A stretch of 64,000 nt of DNA, from positions 930,001-994,000 of the forward strand of contig NZ_CP012373.2 of the NCBI RefSeq assembly GCF_001305575.3, read 5' to 3'. The position numbers and the translations under genes are program-made. Source of the stretch: Beggiatoa leptomitoformis (GTDB lineage: Bacteria > Pseudomonadota > Gammaproteobacteria > Beggiatoales > Beggiatoaceae). This document shows, in pieces, positions 35,567 through 46,136 of the stretch. A model generated the notes under the pieces. That model searched no databases, was not told where the DNA came from, and saw only the letters and a list, made by a program, of their open reading frames with translations. Within the stretch, counting starts at the first letter, position 1, and each line of letters starts with the position of its first letter.

Positions 35567-37845
35567 TTATCATCTACCCAGCGTTCTAAAATAACTTTTA
35601 ATTGTTGTTTATTAACAGGTTTGCTTAAGTAGTCGTCCATTCCGATACTTAAGCAATATTCGCGGTCTCCCTCCATTGCATGTGCGGTTAATGCAATAAT
35701 TGGAACAGCACGTGTTTTTTTGGTGTTCATATAACCTTGTTGACGAATGATTTTCGTTGCGGCGAAGCCATCCATATTAGGCATTTGGCAATCCATCAGA
35801 ATTACATCATAGTGTTGATGTATCAAGCGTTGTAATACCTGTACGCCATCACTAACTAACTCTACACAACAGCCAAAATCTTCTAGCACTAAGCGGGCAT
35901 ATTGTTGATTTATTAAATTATCTTCGGCTAATAAAATATGCAGATTAAATTGCTTATCCGTATTTTCTGTTGACTCAACAAGTTGTGGGGGAAATGGTTG
36001 ATTAATGACCATTAATAAACATTGATGTAAGCGGGCTTGCCGAATAGGTTTATGCAAAATGGCAGAAATATTAGCTTGTTGCAAATCCTCTTTGCGGATT
36101 TGCTCTATACTTGCCATGATGATGATGTGTGTCGTTTGTGATTGATTTTTAATCTGTTTAGCCAGTAAAAAACTGTCCGTTTTTGCGGGTAATAATCCTA
36201 ACATCACCACTGCATAAGGATTTCCTGTCGCTATTGCGGTTTGAATTTGCGTTAAAACGACGCTGGCATCTGTGCAAATATCCGCTTTAATACCCCAACC
36301 TGATAAATAATAACAAATAATATTACAATAACAACTATTTGTGTCTAAAATCAAAATTCTAATGGCGGGTAAAGGTTCTACAGGAGGGATAGGTGTTGTA
36401 GGATTGACTTTGTCTAGCCATGCGGTAAACCAAAATTGTGAACCTTTACCCTCTTCGCTTTCAACGTCTATTTCACCATTCATTAAATGCGTCAGTTGTT
36501 TGCTGATAGCTAAGCCTAGCCCTGTTCCACCATAACGACGCGACATTGAACCATCTGCCTGTGTAAATGGTTGAAATAAAATAGTTTGTTTAGGTGCGGG
36601 AATGCCTATTCCTGTATCACGTACCGTAAATTTAATTAACACTTGCTCGGCAATTTCTGCCATTTGCGTCACGATAACAACAACTTCACCAGATTCAGTA
36701 AATTTAACGGCATTATTCACCAAATTAGATAAAATTTGCCGTAATCGAACCACATCGCCTGACAATATTAATGGAACATCACATGTCAGTTGGCTACACA
36801 GGGCAATTTTTTTCTGATAAATTGCGCCCGCAAATAAATCAACGGTTTCTTCTACTAAGACATGTAAATTAAATTCACTTTTGTACAGTTCTACGTGTCC
36901 CGCTTCTATTTTAGAAAAGTCTAATACGTCATTAATAATACTCATTAATGTCTGCCCAGAATTTTGTACTGTTTCTGCGAGGTGGCGTTGGCGTTCATTG
37001 AGACCTGTACCTAACAATAATTCTGTCATTCCTAATACACCATTCATGGGTGTACGGATTTCGTGGCTCATGGTGGCCAGAAATTGCGATTTTGCTTGGC
37101 TTGCAGATTCTGCTAACTCTTTTGCTTGTTCTAACTCACCATCACGTTTTTGAATCTGCGCCAACATATCGTTAAAACCGTCAATTAATATGCCTAACTC
37201 ATCAGGTTTTTGTTGTACTGCCCGTAACGCATAGTTTTTTTCTTTAGAAACTTGTTGCATGACACGCACAAGGTGCAACACAGGACGCGAGATAATTCTT
37301 TGTAATAAACTTGAAAAAATGAAGGCGGTTATCATTGCCGCAATAAATACTAAAAAAGCAAACAGTGCATATTCATGTAATTGACTGGTCATCGAACTTA
37401 ATTCATTACGCAAATAAATCCAGCCGATAAGCTCTTTATTGATAAAAATAGGATGACTGAGAACTAATTCTGTTGAGGAGAAAACATAGCTACGTTGACG
37501 TAAATGTATTTCTAGCTGCGGGGTACAATAATTAAGCGGGTCATATTTGGCGAAAATTTTATGTTCTACATCATAAATACAAGCAGAAACAATGTCTGTT
37601 TGCGAATGTAGCGTACTCAATATTTCGTTAGCATCTTTTTCATTTCGAAACACAATTGCTGCGTTGGAATTTGCCCCTAGGATATCCGCAAGACTGGTTA
37701 AATGACGAACCATTGCTAATTTTGCAGATTCGTTTTCTCGATAAAGAAAAAAACCTGATGCAACCAGTAAAGAAACGCCACTGGTAAACATGATAATTAA
37801 CAACAATTTTTCTTTGATAGAAATAAATCGTAAAAAAGACAACAT
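35557..37845 (-). CDS. membrane hybrid sensor kinase with a pseudo-receiver
   Basis: Three in-frame ATGs are possible (37881, 37857, 37845). The last has GGAG six bases upstream and starts a natural kinase N-terminus ([19 protein letters not shown]), so 762 residues are assumed. Two membrane helices enclose a periplasmic sensor of about 130 residues with CHASE8-like features ([18 protein letters not shown]). HAMP follows, then HisKA with H261 in MSHEIRTP and an ATPase domain ([22 protein letters not shown]). The first receiver has Gly (G550) where the phosphorylated Asp should be (VVMLGLLP), so it is a pseudo-receiver. The second is intact (D685 in VILMDCQMP). A YfiR-type periplasmic protein gene lies 260 nt upstream on the same strand. 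Confidence 0.88.
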   Translation of the reverse strand: MLSFLRFISIKEKLLLIIMFTSGVSLLVASGFFLYRENESAKLAMVRHLTSLADILGANSNAAIVFRNEKDANEILSTLHSQTDIVSACIYDVEHKIFAKYDPLNYCTPQLEIHLRQRSYVFSSTELVLSHPIFINKELIGWIYLRNELSSMTSQLHEYALFAFLVFIAAMITAFIFSSLLQRIISRPVLHLVRVMQQVSKEKNYALRAVQQKPDELGILIDGFNDMLAQIQKRDGELEQAKELAESASQAKSQFLATMSHEIRTPMNGVLGMTELLLGTGLNERQRHLAETVQNSGQTLMSIINDVLDFSKIEAGHVELYKSEFNLHVLVEETVDLFAGAIYQKKIALCSQLTCDVPLILSGDVVRLRQILSNLVNNAVKFTESGEVVVIVTQMAEIAEQVLIKFTVRDTGIGIPAPKQTILFQPFTQADGSMSRRYGGTGLGLAISKQLTHLMNGEIDVESEEGKGSQFWFTAWLDKVNPTTPIPPVEPLPAIRILILDTNSCYCNIICYYLSGWGIKADICTDASVVLTQIQTAIATGNPYAVVMLGLLPAKTDSFLLAKQIKNQSQTTHIIIMASIEQIRKEDLQQANISAILHKPIRQARLHQCLLMVINQPFPPQLVESTENTDKQFNLHILLAEDNLINQQYARLVLEDFGCCVELVSDGVQVLQRLIHQHYDVILMDCQMPNMDGFAATKIIRQQGYMNTKKTRAVPIIALTAHAMEGDREYCLSIGMDDYLSKPVNKQQLKVILERWVDDKCE

Positions 37846-38050
37846 AGGCAACTCCATCCCCACCACCTCAAGCAACGCCATTATTTGGCTTATCGTTTTT
37901 ATGTTTTTTAAAAATTGGCTGAATAATAAAAAAGGTAGTGCTAGAAAAGTGAGGATAAGCCAATTTAAAATTAGCGTACCCGTTTAGTCCTCACTTCTCA
38001 TTCAGTTATCTTTTTTTAACAGTACGTTACGCTATCACTAATGCGTCCTA

Positions 38051-38080
38051 ATAACCACTTCGAGCGGTGTTATCCGTTTC
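38051..38080. repeat. degenerate REP-like palindrome
   Basis: ATAACCACTTCGAGCGGTGTTATCCGTTT keeps the right arm of the family seen at 17056 and 50424, but the left arm has decayed. It lies between the YfiR-type gene and the kinase. Confidence 0.4.
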
Positions 38081-38104
38081 TGTTTAGCACAACCAAACTA
38101 TAAA

Positions 38105-38626
38105 TTATTTATCAATAACACGAACAGACTGTCTTAAGAGTTTAGAACTAATAGGCAACCCTTTCATTTTTGCAACTAACTGATTTATTTCAAAAAGTAA
38201 TTTGTTATTTTGATAGGTAAAACCGATGGTTCCTCCACTATCAATGAAATTTGGAATAGTGCTTACTGTTAGCACACTGCGGTTTTTTAAAATAGTCAGA
38301 ATACGTGTCAACTGTTGTTCTTGACTTTCATCAATATAAATAACATGACAAGTATTTAATTTATAGATATTTGCCTCTTGCCTAACAACAATAGCACGCG
38401 ATTCAACTTGTCGCCCTACAGCGATTTTTTCAAAAAGATTCTGAAACTGTGCATTGCCAAATATACAGATTTCTAACGGGGATGCCATAGTAGAAAAAAA
38501 CTGCGGTGACCACGTTACAAATTGGGTTATCCTGATAAGATAATCTGCTTCTGTTTCTGGGGAGTTTGCCATAACTCGCGGAGCGGGAAGCATATAGAGT
38601 ATTGTTAAAAATAATAAGTTATACAT
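38105..38626 (-). CDS. YfiR/DUF4154 family periplasmic protein
   Basis: This is a 173-residue protein with a signal peptide (LLFLTILYMLPAPRVMA). The mature domain matches the YfiR family: an N-terminal YLIRITQFVTWSPQFF followed by LEICIFGN. A central HVIYIDESQEQQ follows, and the C-terminus FIDSGGTIGFTYQNNKLLFEIN carries the diagnostic GG.IgF....n...FeiN. Two cysteines are present (in EICIFG and NTCHVIY). In Pseudomonas YfiR controls a membrane diguanylate cyclase. Here the downstream same-strand gene is instead a membrane hybrid kinase, making that kinase the likely partner (inference from position). Confidence 0.85.
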   Translation of the reverse strand: MYNLLFLTILYMLPAPRVMANSPETEADYLIRITQFVTWSPQFFSTMASPLEICIFGNAQFQNLFEKIAVGRQVESRAIVVRQEANIYKLNTCHVIYIDESQEQQLTRILTILKNRSVLTVSTIPNFIDSGGTIGFTYQNNKLLFEINQLVAKMKGLPISSKLLRQSVRVIDK

Positions 38627-38898
38627 ATCAACTCGGACTTATAATAAGTGGTTTCCATTGTTTTTAGAAAAATAACAATCACTGAAAAAAAGAACGTGCA
38701 ACACAAAAAAACTTGTTTGTCCTGTATCATTCACGTGATGGTCAGCCGTTATTTTATGAGGCTTCATCGGTTTATTAAATGCAAATTACCAACAGCTAAT
38801 AACATTACAAATCACGAACAGATAGAAAATAAGGGATACAATAAAGCGAGAATAATAACCCTACTTTCTTAAACCACCACATAAAGAGCCTAAAATAT

Positions 38899-39903
38899 AT
38901 GTTTTCTCCTTTTTCCAAGCGATTTTTATACCGTTTTCTTGCAGTTTTACTGCCTATGCTGTTTATTTCTCCCTACGCCTCATTTGCCGCTGAGTCACAC
39001 ATCCGTGTGGGGGTTTTACAATTTGGAACAGTTAATTGGGAAATGGATGTATTACAAACACATCAACTCACACAACAAGCGGGTGTTACCGTTGAGGTGG
39101 TTCCTTTTGCAGCGAATAATGCATTAATGGTTGCGTTGCAAGGTCATGCAGTTGATGTTGTCGTGGGTGACTGGTTGTGGGTTTCTCGACAACGCGCAGA
39201 ACAACGGCTTTATACAGCAGTTCCCTACTCTTTAGCCATTGGGCATTTATTAACCCGTCCTGATGCCAATATCAAAACATTGGCCGATTTGCGTGGGAAA
39301 AAATTGGGGATTGCGGGCGGAGCGGTTGATAAAAATTGGTTATTGATGCGTGCTTATAGCCGTAAAAACTTAGGGGAAGATTTAAATACGGTCGTTGAAC
39401 CTGTTTTTGGCGCGCCGCCTTTATTAAACCAACTCATGCTACGGGGTGAACTGCCTGCGGTTATTAATTTCTGGAACTTTGCTACCCGTTTAGAAGTGGC
39501 TGGTATGCAACCCTTGTTGAATGTTGCCGATGTGTTGCCCGCATTAGGGATTGAAAAACCAATTCCCCTCTTAGTCTGGATTTTTGACGAACAATGGGCA
39601 AATCAACAACCTGAAACGATAAAGGCTTTTTTATCAGCGACTTATCAAGTAAAAACGCAATTAGCAACCGATGACAAAGAATGGGAACGGATTAGACCCC
39701 TAATGCAAGCCGAAGATGATGCAACCTTTCAAGCCTTAAAACAAGGTTATCGCGCTGGTATTCCTCGCCATTTTGGCACGGAAGAACAAGCCGCAGTAAC
39801 GCGGGCATTTGCGGTATTAGCAGAAGAAGGTGGGGAAGAAGTCGTTGGTAAAACCCATGAACTCAGCGCGGGTACATTTTGGCAAGGGTTCACTTTACCT
39901 TAA
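38899..39903 (+). CDS. ABC transporter substrate-binding protein, NitT/TauT type
   Basis: This is a 334-residue secreted protein; the signal peptide ends near SFAAES. It reads IRVGVLQFGTVNWEMDVLQTH, GVTVEVVPFAANNALMVALQ, DVVVGDWLWVSRQRA, GKKLGIAGGAVDKNWLLM. These are the segments of type 2 periplasmic binding proteins of the nitrate/sulfonate/taurine group. The ligand cannot be read from the sequence. It is first in a four-gene same-strand run: the permease starts 3 nt after its stop, then the ATPase, then a second unrelated-type ATPase. Binding proteins of this style are also found near PQQ-alcohol-dehydrogenase genes, which is relevant because the last ATPase resembles PedC. Confidence 0.88.
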   Translation: MFSPFSKRFLYRFLAVLLPMLFISPYASFAAESHIRVGVLQFGTVNWEMDVLQTHQLTQQAGVTVEVVPFAANNALMVALQGHAVDVVVGDWLWVSRQRAEQRLYTAVPYSLAIGHLLTRPDANIKTLADLRGKKLGIAGGAVDKNWLLMRAYSRKNLGEDLNTVVEPVFGAPPLLNQLMLRGELPAVINFWNFATRLEVAGMQPLLNVADVLPALGIEKPIPLLVWIFDEQWANQQPETIKAFLSATYQVKTQLATDDKEWERIRPLMQAEDDATFQALKQGYRAGIPRHFGTEEQAAVTRAFAVLAEEGGEEVVGKTHELSAGTFWQGFTLP

Positions 39904-39905
39904 AG

Positions 39906-40661
39906 ATGATGCAAATCTCGTTATCAGATAACTGGTTAAGAACACTATCACTATTAGGGTTTCTCTTGGGTTGGCAATTGCTAGCAATGCAGTTAGCTGA
40001 CCCTTTATTTCCCAGTCCTTTAGCAGTATTGGTGCGTTTTTGGACACACTTAACGCAAGGTGAACTGCTTTATCATCTGAGTATTACCCTATTGCGTGTG
40101 ATGGTTATTTTTATCATTGCGATGACACTTGGTACGGTTTTAGGCATACTCATGGGACACTATCCGCGCCTAGATGCTTTACTAGACAACCTCTTAGTAC
40201 TAACCCTTAATATTCCCGCCTTAGTCATTATTCTCTTGTGTTATATTTGGTTAGGATTAACGGAAACGGCAGCAATTATGGCAGTTGTATTAAATAAAGT
40301 CCCTAATGTTATCGTTACTGTGCGGGAAGGCGCGCGTGCAATTGACAAAAAACTAATGGAAGTTGCCTATATTTTCCGTGTTTCTCGCGTGCATACCTTT
40401 CGCTATGTCTATTTGCCACAACTTTACCCCTACTTATTAGTAGCCGCGCGCTCTGGCTTGGCATTAATTTGGAAAATTGTGTTAGTTGTTGAACTATTGG
40501 GACGTAGTCAAGGCATGGGGTTTCAACTGCATACCTATTTTCAATTTTTTGATATTCAAAGTATTCTGGCTTATACACTTGCTTTTGTCGGCGTGATGCT
40601 AATGGTAGAAGGCTTACTATTGCGTCCTTTAGAACGCTATTTATCCCGCTGGCGACCCTAA
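39906..40661 (+). CDS. ABC transporter permease, NitT/TauT type
   Basis: The 251-residue permease has six membrane helices. Its EAA cytoplasmic loop EGARAIDKKLMEVAYIFRVS, followed by FRYVYLPQLYPYL, is the contact for the ATPase. The ATG at 39906 (MMQISLSDN) lies 3 nt after the stop of the binding-protein gene. An earlier in-frame ATG at 39879 overlaps that gene and would add nine atypical residues, so it is not used. Its stop overlaps the ATPase start by one base (TAATG), showing tight translational coupling. Confidence 0.92.
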   Translation: MMQISLSDNWLRTLSLLGFLLGWQLLAMQLADPLFPSPLAVLVRFWTHLTQGELLYHLSITLLRVMVIFIIAMTLGTVLGILMGHYPRLDALLDNLLVLTLNIPALVIILLCYIWLGLTETAAIMAVVLNKVPNVIVTVREGARAIDKKLMEVAYIFRVSRVHTFRYVYLPQLYPYLLVAARSGLALIWKIVLVVELLGRSQGMGFQLHTYFQFFDIQSILAYTLAFVGVMLMVEGLLLRPLERYLSRWRP

Positions 40662-41410
40662 TGCTTACCGTTACCGTTACCCATAAAGCCTATCCTCACG
40701 CGACACATCCCGCCTTAACGGATTTACACTTATCCGTTGCAGATGGCGAATTTGTCGCATTAGTAGGACCATCAGGGTGTGGAAAAAGCACGTTATTAAA
40801 TATAATTAGTGGACTAGATAAAAATGCAACGTTTAGCCTACAACTGGACAAGCAACACCTAACCGTACAACAACGTTTCCCTTTAAATATGGGATTTATG
40901 TTTCAAGAATCACGGTTAATGCCTTGGCTCACTGTGCTAGACAATTTACTGTTAGTTTTAGATAAATCTAAACAATCTCGTGAACAAGCCTTACATTATT
41001 TAGCCGCAGTTGGGTTAGCTGACCATGCCCAACAGTTTCCCGCCCAATTATCAGGCGGTATGCAGCGACGAGTTGCATTAGCCCGTGCTTTTGTTGTACA
41101 ACCGCGTTTACTGTTAATGGATGAACCCTTTATTTCTGTTGATGCGCCAACCGCAGAGCGGTTACGCAGCGTGTTACTGGCATTGTGGGAAACGTCGCGT
41201 CCAATGGTGTTATTCGTCACCCATGATTTGCGTGAAGCCTTAAGCCTTGCTGACCGTGTTTTGTTCTTATCAGCAAGCCCCGCACGGGTTATTTTAGAAC
41301 AAACGATAAATCTTGCGCGTCCGCGAGAAATGCAAATGGACGCATTACAAACCATTTATAATCAACTACTAACCACTCATCCTGACTTACTGTCAGGGAT
41401 TTGCCGATAG
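40661..41410 (+). CDS. ABC transporter ATP-binding protein, NitT/TauT type
   Basis: This is a 249-residue ATPase with Walker A GPSGCGKST, the Q-loop region FMFQESRLMPWLTVLDN, signature LSGGMQRRVALARA, Walker B LLLMDEPF and the switch His in VTHDLREAL. The D-loop reads SVDAPTAERL. It starts inside the permease stop codon (TAATG). The combination matches transporters for aliphatic sulfonates, taurine, nitrate or pyrimidine precursors; the true substrate is unknown. Confidence 0.93.
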   Translation: MLTVTVTHKAYPHATHPALTDLHLSVADGEFVALVGPSGCGKSTLLNIISGLDKNATFSLQLDKQHLTVQQRFPLNMGFMFQESRLMPWLTVLDNLLLVLDKSKQSREQALHYLAAVGLADHAQQFPAQLSGGMQRRVALARAFVVQPRLLLMDEPFISVDAPTAERLRSVLLALWETSRPMVLFVTHDLREALSLADRVLFLSASPARVILEQTINLARPREMQMDALQTIYNQLLTTHPDLLSGICR

Positions 41411-41423
41411 GAGCATTAATTAG

Positions 41424-42185
41424 ATGTCACTCGCTTCCTTGCCTGTTTCCACCGACCCTGTGTTACGGGTGGAAAATGTTGCAAAATCATACGGCACACT
41501 CAAAGCCTTAGATGATGTTAGTCTTACATTAAAAGCGGGTGAGTTTGTTGCCTTATTGGGATTAAACGGTGCAGGTAAAAGTACACTTTTTCAGTTGTTG
41601 AGTGGCTTATTTGCTGCTGATGCAGGACAAATTGTCATCAGTGGTCATGATATTTCCCAATCGGCTATTCCTGCATTAGCTGGCATGGGTATTGTGTTTC
41701 AACAGCCTACCTTAGATTTAAGCATGAGCGTGTATGCAAATCTTATTTTTCATGCCCGCTTACACGGTATGGGTAGCGCAACAAAACCGCGTATTCAAGC
41801 TGAATTAAATCGTTTAGGCTTATCAGAACAGACAAAAACTACCTGCATTAAACTCAGCGGTGGTAATCGGCGTAAGGTTGAATTAGCGCGCGCTTTACTA
41901 CACGAACCCCGTTTATTACTGATGGATGAAGCAACCGTTGGATTAGACCCTGCTTCACGCAAGGGATTAGTCGATTATGTGCATCAACTGTGTCGTGAAC
42001 GCGGAATGGGCGTTTTATGGGCAACACATTTAGTTGACGAAGTAGAAGACGTAGAACGGGTTATTATCCTGCATAAAGGCAAAGTGTTAGCGACGGGTAC
42101 GCCTGCCGATTTATTGCAACAAACGGGTAAAATAAGATTAGCTGACGCATTCTTAGAATTAACCGCAACGCCAAAATCGTCCTAA
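41424..42185 (+). CDS. PedC-like ABC-2 type ATP-binding protein without a permease
   Basis: An AGGAG site precedes the ATG, 13 nt after the previous gene. It is a 253-residue ATPase with Walker A GLNGAGKST, the Q-loop region GIVFQQPTLDLSMSVYANL, signature LSGGNRRKVELARA, Walker B LLLMDEATVGLDP and switch ATHLVDEVED. The 'QPTLDLSMSVYANLIFHARLHGM' region and the drug/NatA-like switch resemble the ATPases of PQQ-alcohol-dehydrogenase clusters (PedC group) and NosF. ABC-2 ATPases normally have their own permease, yet none follows; the next gene is yhdP. It either pairs with a distant permease or replaces or supplements the preceding ATPase. Confidence 0.85.
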   Translation: MSLASLPVSTDPVLRVENVAKSYGTLKALDDVSLTLKAGEFVALLGLNGAGKSTLFQLLSGLFAADAGQIVISGHDISQSAIPALAGMGIVFQQPTLDLSMSVYANLIFHARLHGMGSATKPRIQAELNRLGLSEQTKTTCIKLSGGNRRKVELARALLHEPRLLLMDEATVGLDPASRKGLVDYVHQLCRERGMGVLWATHLVDEVEDVERVIILHKGKVLATGTPADLLQQTGKIRLADAFLELTATPKSS

Positions 42186-42202
42186 ATATCCTATCAAGCT
42201 GC

Positions 42203-42236
42203 AAGGGGCGAATTGCCTGAATCGTCCCTTCCTTTT
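42203..42236 (+). terminator. hairpin with T run after the ABC operon
   Basis: The 9-bp arms AAGGGGCGA / TCGTCCCTT (one G.T pair) with a 10-nt loop are followed by CCTTTTT. It sits between the ABC genes and yhdP and is a plausible terminator. Confidence 0.55.
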
Positions 42237-42247
42237 TATAAAACATA

Positions 42248-45200
42248 ATGTTTTTTCGCTATAGCTTATTTTTCATTTGTTTTTTAAGAAAAACCATCCT
42301 TGTTATCAGCGGATTATTTGCTGTTGGCATATTCATTGTTTATTTACTGTTTCCCTATAGCACTTACTATAAAACGGACATAGAACAATGGTTATCTGAG
42401 CAATTACAACAATCTGTAACCATAGGACAATTAGAAACCCGCTGGCTTGAAGGTCAGCCCGTTTTACATTTAGAACAAGTACAGTTAAAAAATACCCACA
42501 ACAAGGCAAGTTTTATCATTCAATCGGTTGATGTGTTTTTTAATCTGTGGGCGTCCATCACAGAAAAAACCGCCATCACGGCTGAAATTCGCCTGCATAT
42601 TCCACAACTAGCCGTTACAAGCGATACAGCAGGGCAATTTTCTATAGCAGGATTTCCCTTACCTGCGACAACCACAACAAACGACCCAGATTATTCACCC
42701 CATTGGTTGCAATGGCTTTGGCAGCAAGCATTTGTCGTGGTAAAAGTAGATAATTTTTCAGAATCCTCCGCAACAAATCCTCCCGTCACCTTCTCCGCAC
42801 TGACATTACGGCTCACCCCACAAGACACGCAACAACAAATACAACTTGCATTAACCATCCCATCACAACCCCGTTTCCCGCTAGCCACCACGCATATAAC
42901 GCTTGTTGGAATGATGCAATTGCAGACAACCCGCCTGCCCGATATTCAAGTCCATTTTGCGTTACAACCACAAAAGACAAGCACTCGCTTACAAGGTGCG
43001 ATGCAATTCACCCAATCGCCCGATGCCTCACAACGGCTGACAATAAACGCCTTACAACTGCAAACAACACAACATAAATGGTTATTACCTAATATTTATT
43101 TACATCAACATCAACAAAAAATAGATGTCAACCTTCGCCCCTTTTCCGTCACAATTCTTTCACCATTACTTGATTTCTTACCATTAAACAATCCATTACG
43201 ACAAACAATTGCACAAGCCCATTTCTCAGGGGAATTAGACGACATCAACGCACATTATTCACCTGCGTTAGGCTGGGTACTGCTTACTGATTTTAAAAAT
43301 TTGTCTATACAATGGCTTAACACATTACCGCGCCTAATTAATGCCCGTGGTCAGATTAAACTGGCGGAAACACAAGGTTATTTAGCCTTACAACAAGCAG
43401 GGTTAGCTCTGCATAATACTGATTGGTTTAGTCAAGGATTAGTAGTTAATCAATTACAGGGGGAATGGTCGTGGTATCGCACGGCAGAAGCGTGGCAGTG
43501 GGCAACAACAGGTTTTCGGGTCGCTGATGCGTTTACAAGCGTTAAGCTAATTGGCAATATTACCTTGCCCTTAAAAAGCAAAATACCCAGCAGTGATTTA
43601 CAATTAACGATAGAAAAAGGACAAGTTAATCAAGCCTATCGTTATGTTCCCGATAAACTCGTTCCCATCACCAGTGCTTGGTTAAAAAAAGCCCTCGTCA
43701 GTGGTGTTATTGAGTCCGCACAGATTGATATTCGCGGACGATGGGACGCGCTATTTACAGATAAAAATCCGTTATGGCGCGTCAGCGCGCAAATTGATAA
43801 CGCCTATTTACAGTATGGTGAACAGTATCCACCGATTGAAAAAATTTCTGCTGAATTAACCATGCACGGGCGCGAAATGGTTATTACTGCAAATAAAGGA
43901 CTTATTTTTACCAGCCAATTGCAAGCAGTAACCGTCATTATCGACGACATTGCGGCAAAAATACCCGTATTGACAATTATGGGGGAAATGTCAGGCAGTG
44001 TGGCAGATGGTTTACGGTTTTTACAAGACAGCCCACTCCATAAAACGGTAGTGTTAGGTGATGAATTACAGCTAGCGGGCGAGTTAGGGCTTAAGCTAGA
44101 TATGCAATTACCACTTGCTGCGAATGTGCCTGCAACCACACGTGGTGAGTTGCGTTTTCGGCATACCGATTTTACGCATAAACGGTTAAATATTACCTTG
44201 CGACAATTACAAGGCAGCGTTTTTTTTGATGATAATTCATTATTAGCGCAAAAATTGCAGGGGTTTCTATACGATATGCCCATTAGCCTTGCCTTTCAAG
44301 AAAATAGGCAAGCCGTGCCTAAACGTATTCAAGCGCAATTGTCAGGGCGAGCAGATGCCAATTTTATTCGTCAACAACTAAGTGCATTAAATTCAAGCCT
44401 TGCTGATTTACCCTATCATCAATGGTTTACTGGGGAAACAACGTGGCAAGCCGCCCTAGATTTACCCGTGCAGGCAAAAGCAAATAGTGAACAGCAAATT
44501 ACGATTACATCGGATTTAAAAGGCTTAGCGGTACAACTACCTGCACCATTAGCAAAAAAAGCCAGTAAAAATCAGCCGTTGTATATTAATACCACACGTA
44601 ATCAATTAACGATTCGTTATGGCGATATTTTTAATGCGTTGCTACAACTAGATGAGCAAGGGATTGAACAAGGTAGTATTTATTTTGGTGCAGAAAAAGC
44701 AATTTTACCCGCCACACAAAAACTGCAAATACAAGGAGAATTGTCCGAATTTTCTTTACTCGCATGGCAAGAACTACTAAATACCCTCCCACAAGGCAAT
44801 ATGGCACGTGCGCTACCGTTGGATACAAACTTAGTCATTGAACAATTATCAGGATTAGGCTATGAAACAACAGGGTTAATATTGGACGCACAATATAAAA
44901 AACCTTTATTACAAATGCAGGTCAAAAATTCACAAATTGATGGACAAATCAAATGGGATGAAACCCAGAAACAATTAAATATTGATTTTAATGAATTATA
45001 TTTAACAGCGGACAATTCAACCGCATCAAAAAACCCGCAATTATCAAAAAAACCTAACTATCATTTAAATCCTCATGACTTACCTTCAATTGCTTTTCAT
45101 GCAGATGATCTACACTTAGGACAAGTACGTTTAGGTAATGTTAATTTTTTTACCCGCCCAAGCACACAAGGTTTAATACTAGATTTATTTGAAGCAAAGA

Positions 45201-45916
45201 ATGCGGGTTTTAGTTTGCATGTTGAAGGCGAATGGCAAGCCCAAGCGCAACAACAGCGAACAGCCTTGCAAATTGACTTAAACAGCACCGATTTTAGCCA
45301 ATTAATGCAACAGCTAGGTTATACCGATTCCCCCATCAGTGGCGGTACATTACAAGCAAATTTACGCACTGAATGGCAAGATACCCCCCTGCGTTTTACG
45401 CTGGCGGCGGCGCAAGGACAACTCAGTTTATTATTGGTTGACGGACATTTAGTGGATATGGAACCCGGTGTTGGACGATTGCTAGGCTTATTTGATTTAC
45501 AAACATTACCACGCCGTTTAGCCATGGATTTTAGTGATGTATTCGCCGTAGGATTTGGTTTTAATCAGATTTTTGGCGAATTTACTTTTAAAAAGGGCAT
45601 TGCACAAACAGACAAAGTGGTGATTCAAGCACCTGCGGCACAAGTGGAAATTAAAGGCGAAACAGATTTACTTAAACAAACCTATCAACAGCAAGTTACA
45701 GTAATGCCACATATTTCCAACACCTTACCTATTGCCGGTACATTAGTTGGTGGCTTAGGGGTTGGTGCGGTGGTGATGATAGTGCAAAAATTACTCGAGG
45801 CAGAAATAGAGAAAACAATTAATTATCAATATATAATTTCAGGAGATTGGAAAAATCCACAAATAACACCAATCACGAAAGAATCACCTGCTTATCAAAA
45901 ACAATCAGAACCATAA
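42248..45916 (+). CDS. yhdP: YhdP family AsmA-like envelope protein
   Basis: This is a 1222-residue protein with one N-terminal membrane helix (TILVISGLFAVGIFIVYLLF) and a huge periplasmic repeat of beta strands, the RBG groove fold of AsmA-like lipid-transport proteins. The family ending is clear: LAAAQGQLSLLLVDGHLVDMEPG, then VGRLLGLFDLQTLPRRLAMDFSDVFAVGFGF, and the C-terminal AGTLVGGLGVGAVVMIVQKLLE amphipathic segment. In E. coli YhdP carries phospholipid from the inner to the outer membrane. The usual neighbour rng is not adjacent. It starts 62 nt after the PedC-like gene. Confidence 0.92.
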   Translation: MFFRYSLFFICFLRKTILVISGLFAVGIFIVYLLFPYSTYYKTDIEQWLSEQLQQSVTIGQLETRWLEGQPVLHLEQVQLKNTHNKASFIIQSVDVFFNLWASITEKTAITAEIRLHIPQLAVTSDTAGQFSIAGFPLPATTTTNDPDYSPHWLQWLWQQAFVVVKVDNFSESSATNPPVTFSALTLRLTPQDTQQQIQLALTIPSQPRFPLATTHITLVGMMQLQTTRLPDIQVHFALQPQKTSTRLQGAMQFTQSPDASQRLTINALQLQTTQHKWLLPNIYLHQHQQKIDVNLRPFSVTILSPLLDFLPLNNPLRQTIAQAHFSGELDDINAHYSPALGWVLLTDFKNLSIQWLNTLPRLINARGQIKLAETQGYLALQQAGLALHNTDWFSQGLVVNQLQGEWSWYRTAEAWQWATTGFRVADAFTSVKLIGNITLPLKSKIPSSDLQLTIEKGQVNQAYRYVPDKLVPITSAWLKKALVSGVIESAQIDIRGRWDALFTDKNPLWRVSAQIDNAYLQYGEQYPPIEKISAELTMHGREMVITANKGLIFTSQLQAVTVIIDDIAAKIPVLTIMGEMSGSVADGLRFLQDSPLHKTVVLGDELQLAGELGLKLDMQLPLAANVPATTRGELRFRHTDFTHKRLNITLRQLQGSVFFDDNSLLAQKLQGFLYDMPISLAFQENRQAVPKRIQAQLSGRADANFIRQQLSALNSSLADLPYHQWFTGETTWQAALDLPVQAKANSEQQITITSDLKGLAVQLPAPLAKKASKNQPLYINTTRNQLTIRYGDIFNALLQLDEQGIEQGSIYFGAEKAILPATQKLQIQGELSEFSLLAWQELLNTLPQGNMARALPLDTNLVIEQLSGLGYETTGLILDAQYKKPLLQMQVKNSQIDGQIKWDETQKQLNIDFNELYLTADNSTASKNPQLSKKPNYHLNPHDLPSIAFHADDLHLGQVRLGNVNFFTRPSTQGLILDLFEAKNAGFSLHVEGEWQAQAQQQRTALQIDLNSTDFSQLMQQLGYTDSPISGGTLQANLRTEWQDTPLRFTLAAAQGQLSLLLVDGHLVDMEPGVGRLLGLFDLQTLPRRLAMDFSDVFAVGFGFNQIFGEFTFKKGIAQTDKVVIQAPAAQVEIKGETDLLKQTYQQQVTVMPHISNTLPIAGTLVGGLGVGAVVMIVQKLLEAEIEKTINYQYIISGDWKNPQITPITKESPAYQKQSEP

Positions 45917-46136
45917 ACCACATGCTACTACTATAAGCGACATTATCCATCTGCTTATCGTTAAAAATTAAAACCCGTCTGATTAGACCGTTTATAAAGA
46001 CAACAGACCACTCACAAAAATGGTGCTGATAACCCACAATTCTACTCACAAAAAAAGAACTTAACATCCATACATGCGTGTGTTCTATGGTGTTAAGGTA
46101 GGATGCTGTGTGCCACAAAAATACAGGACAAACAAG

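Noticed and set aside
38648-38872. 74-residue plus-strand ORF in the gap before the ABC operon
   Set aside because: It is Lys/Asn/His-rich with no ribosome site and no recognisable pattern; it lies where divergent promoters are expected.
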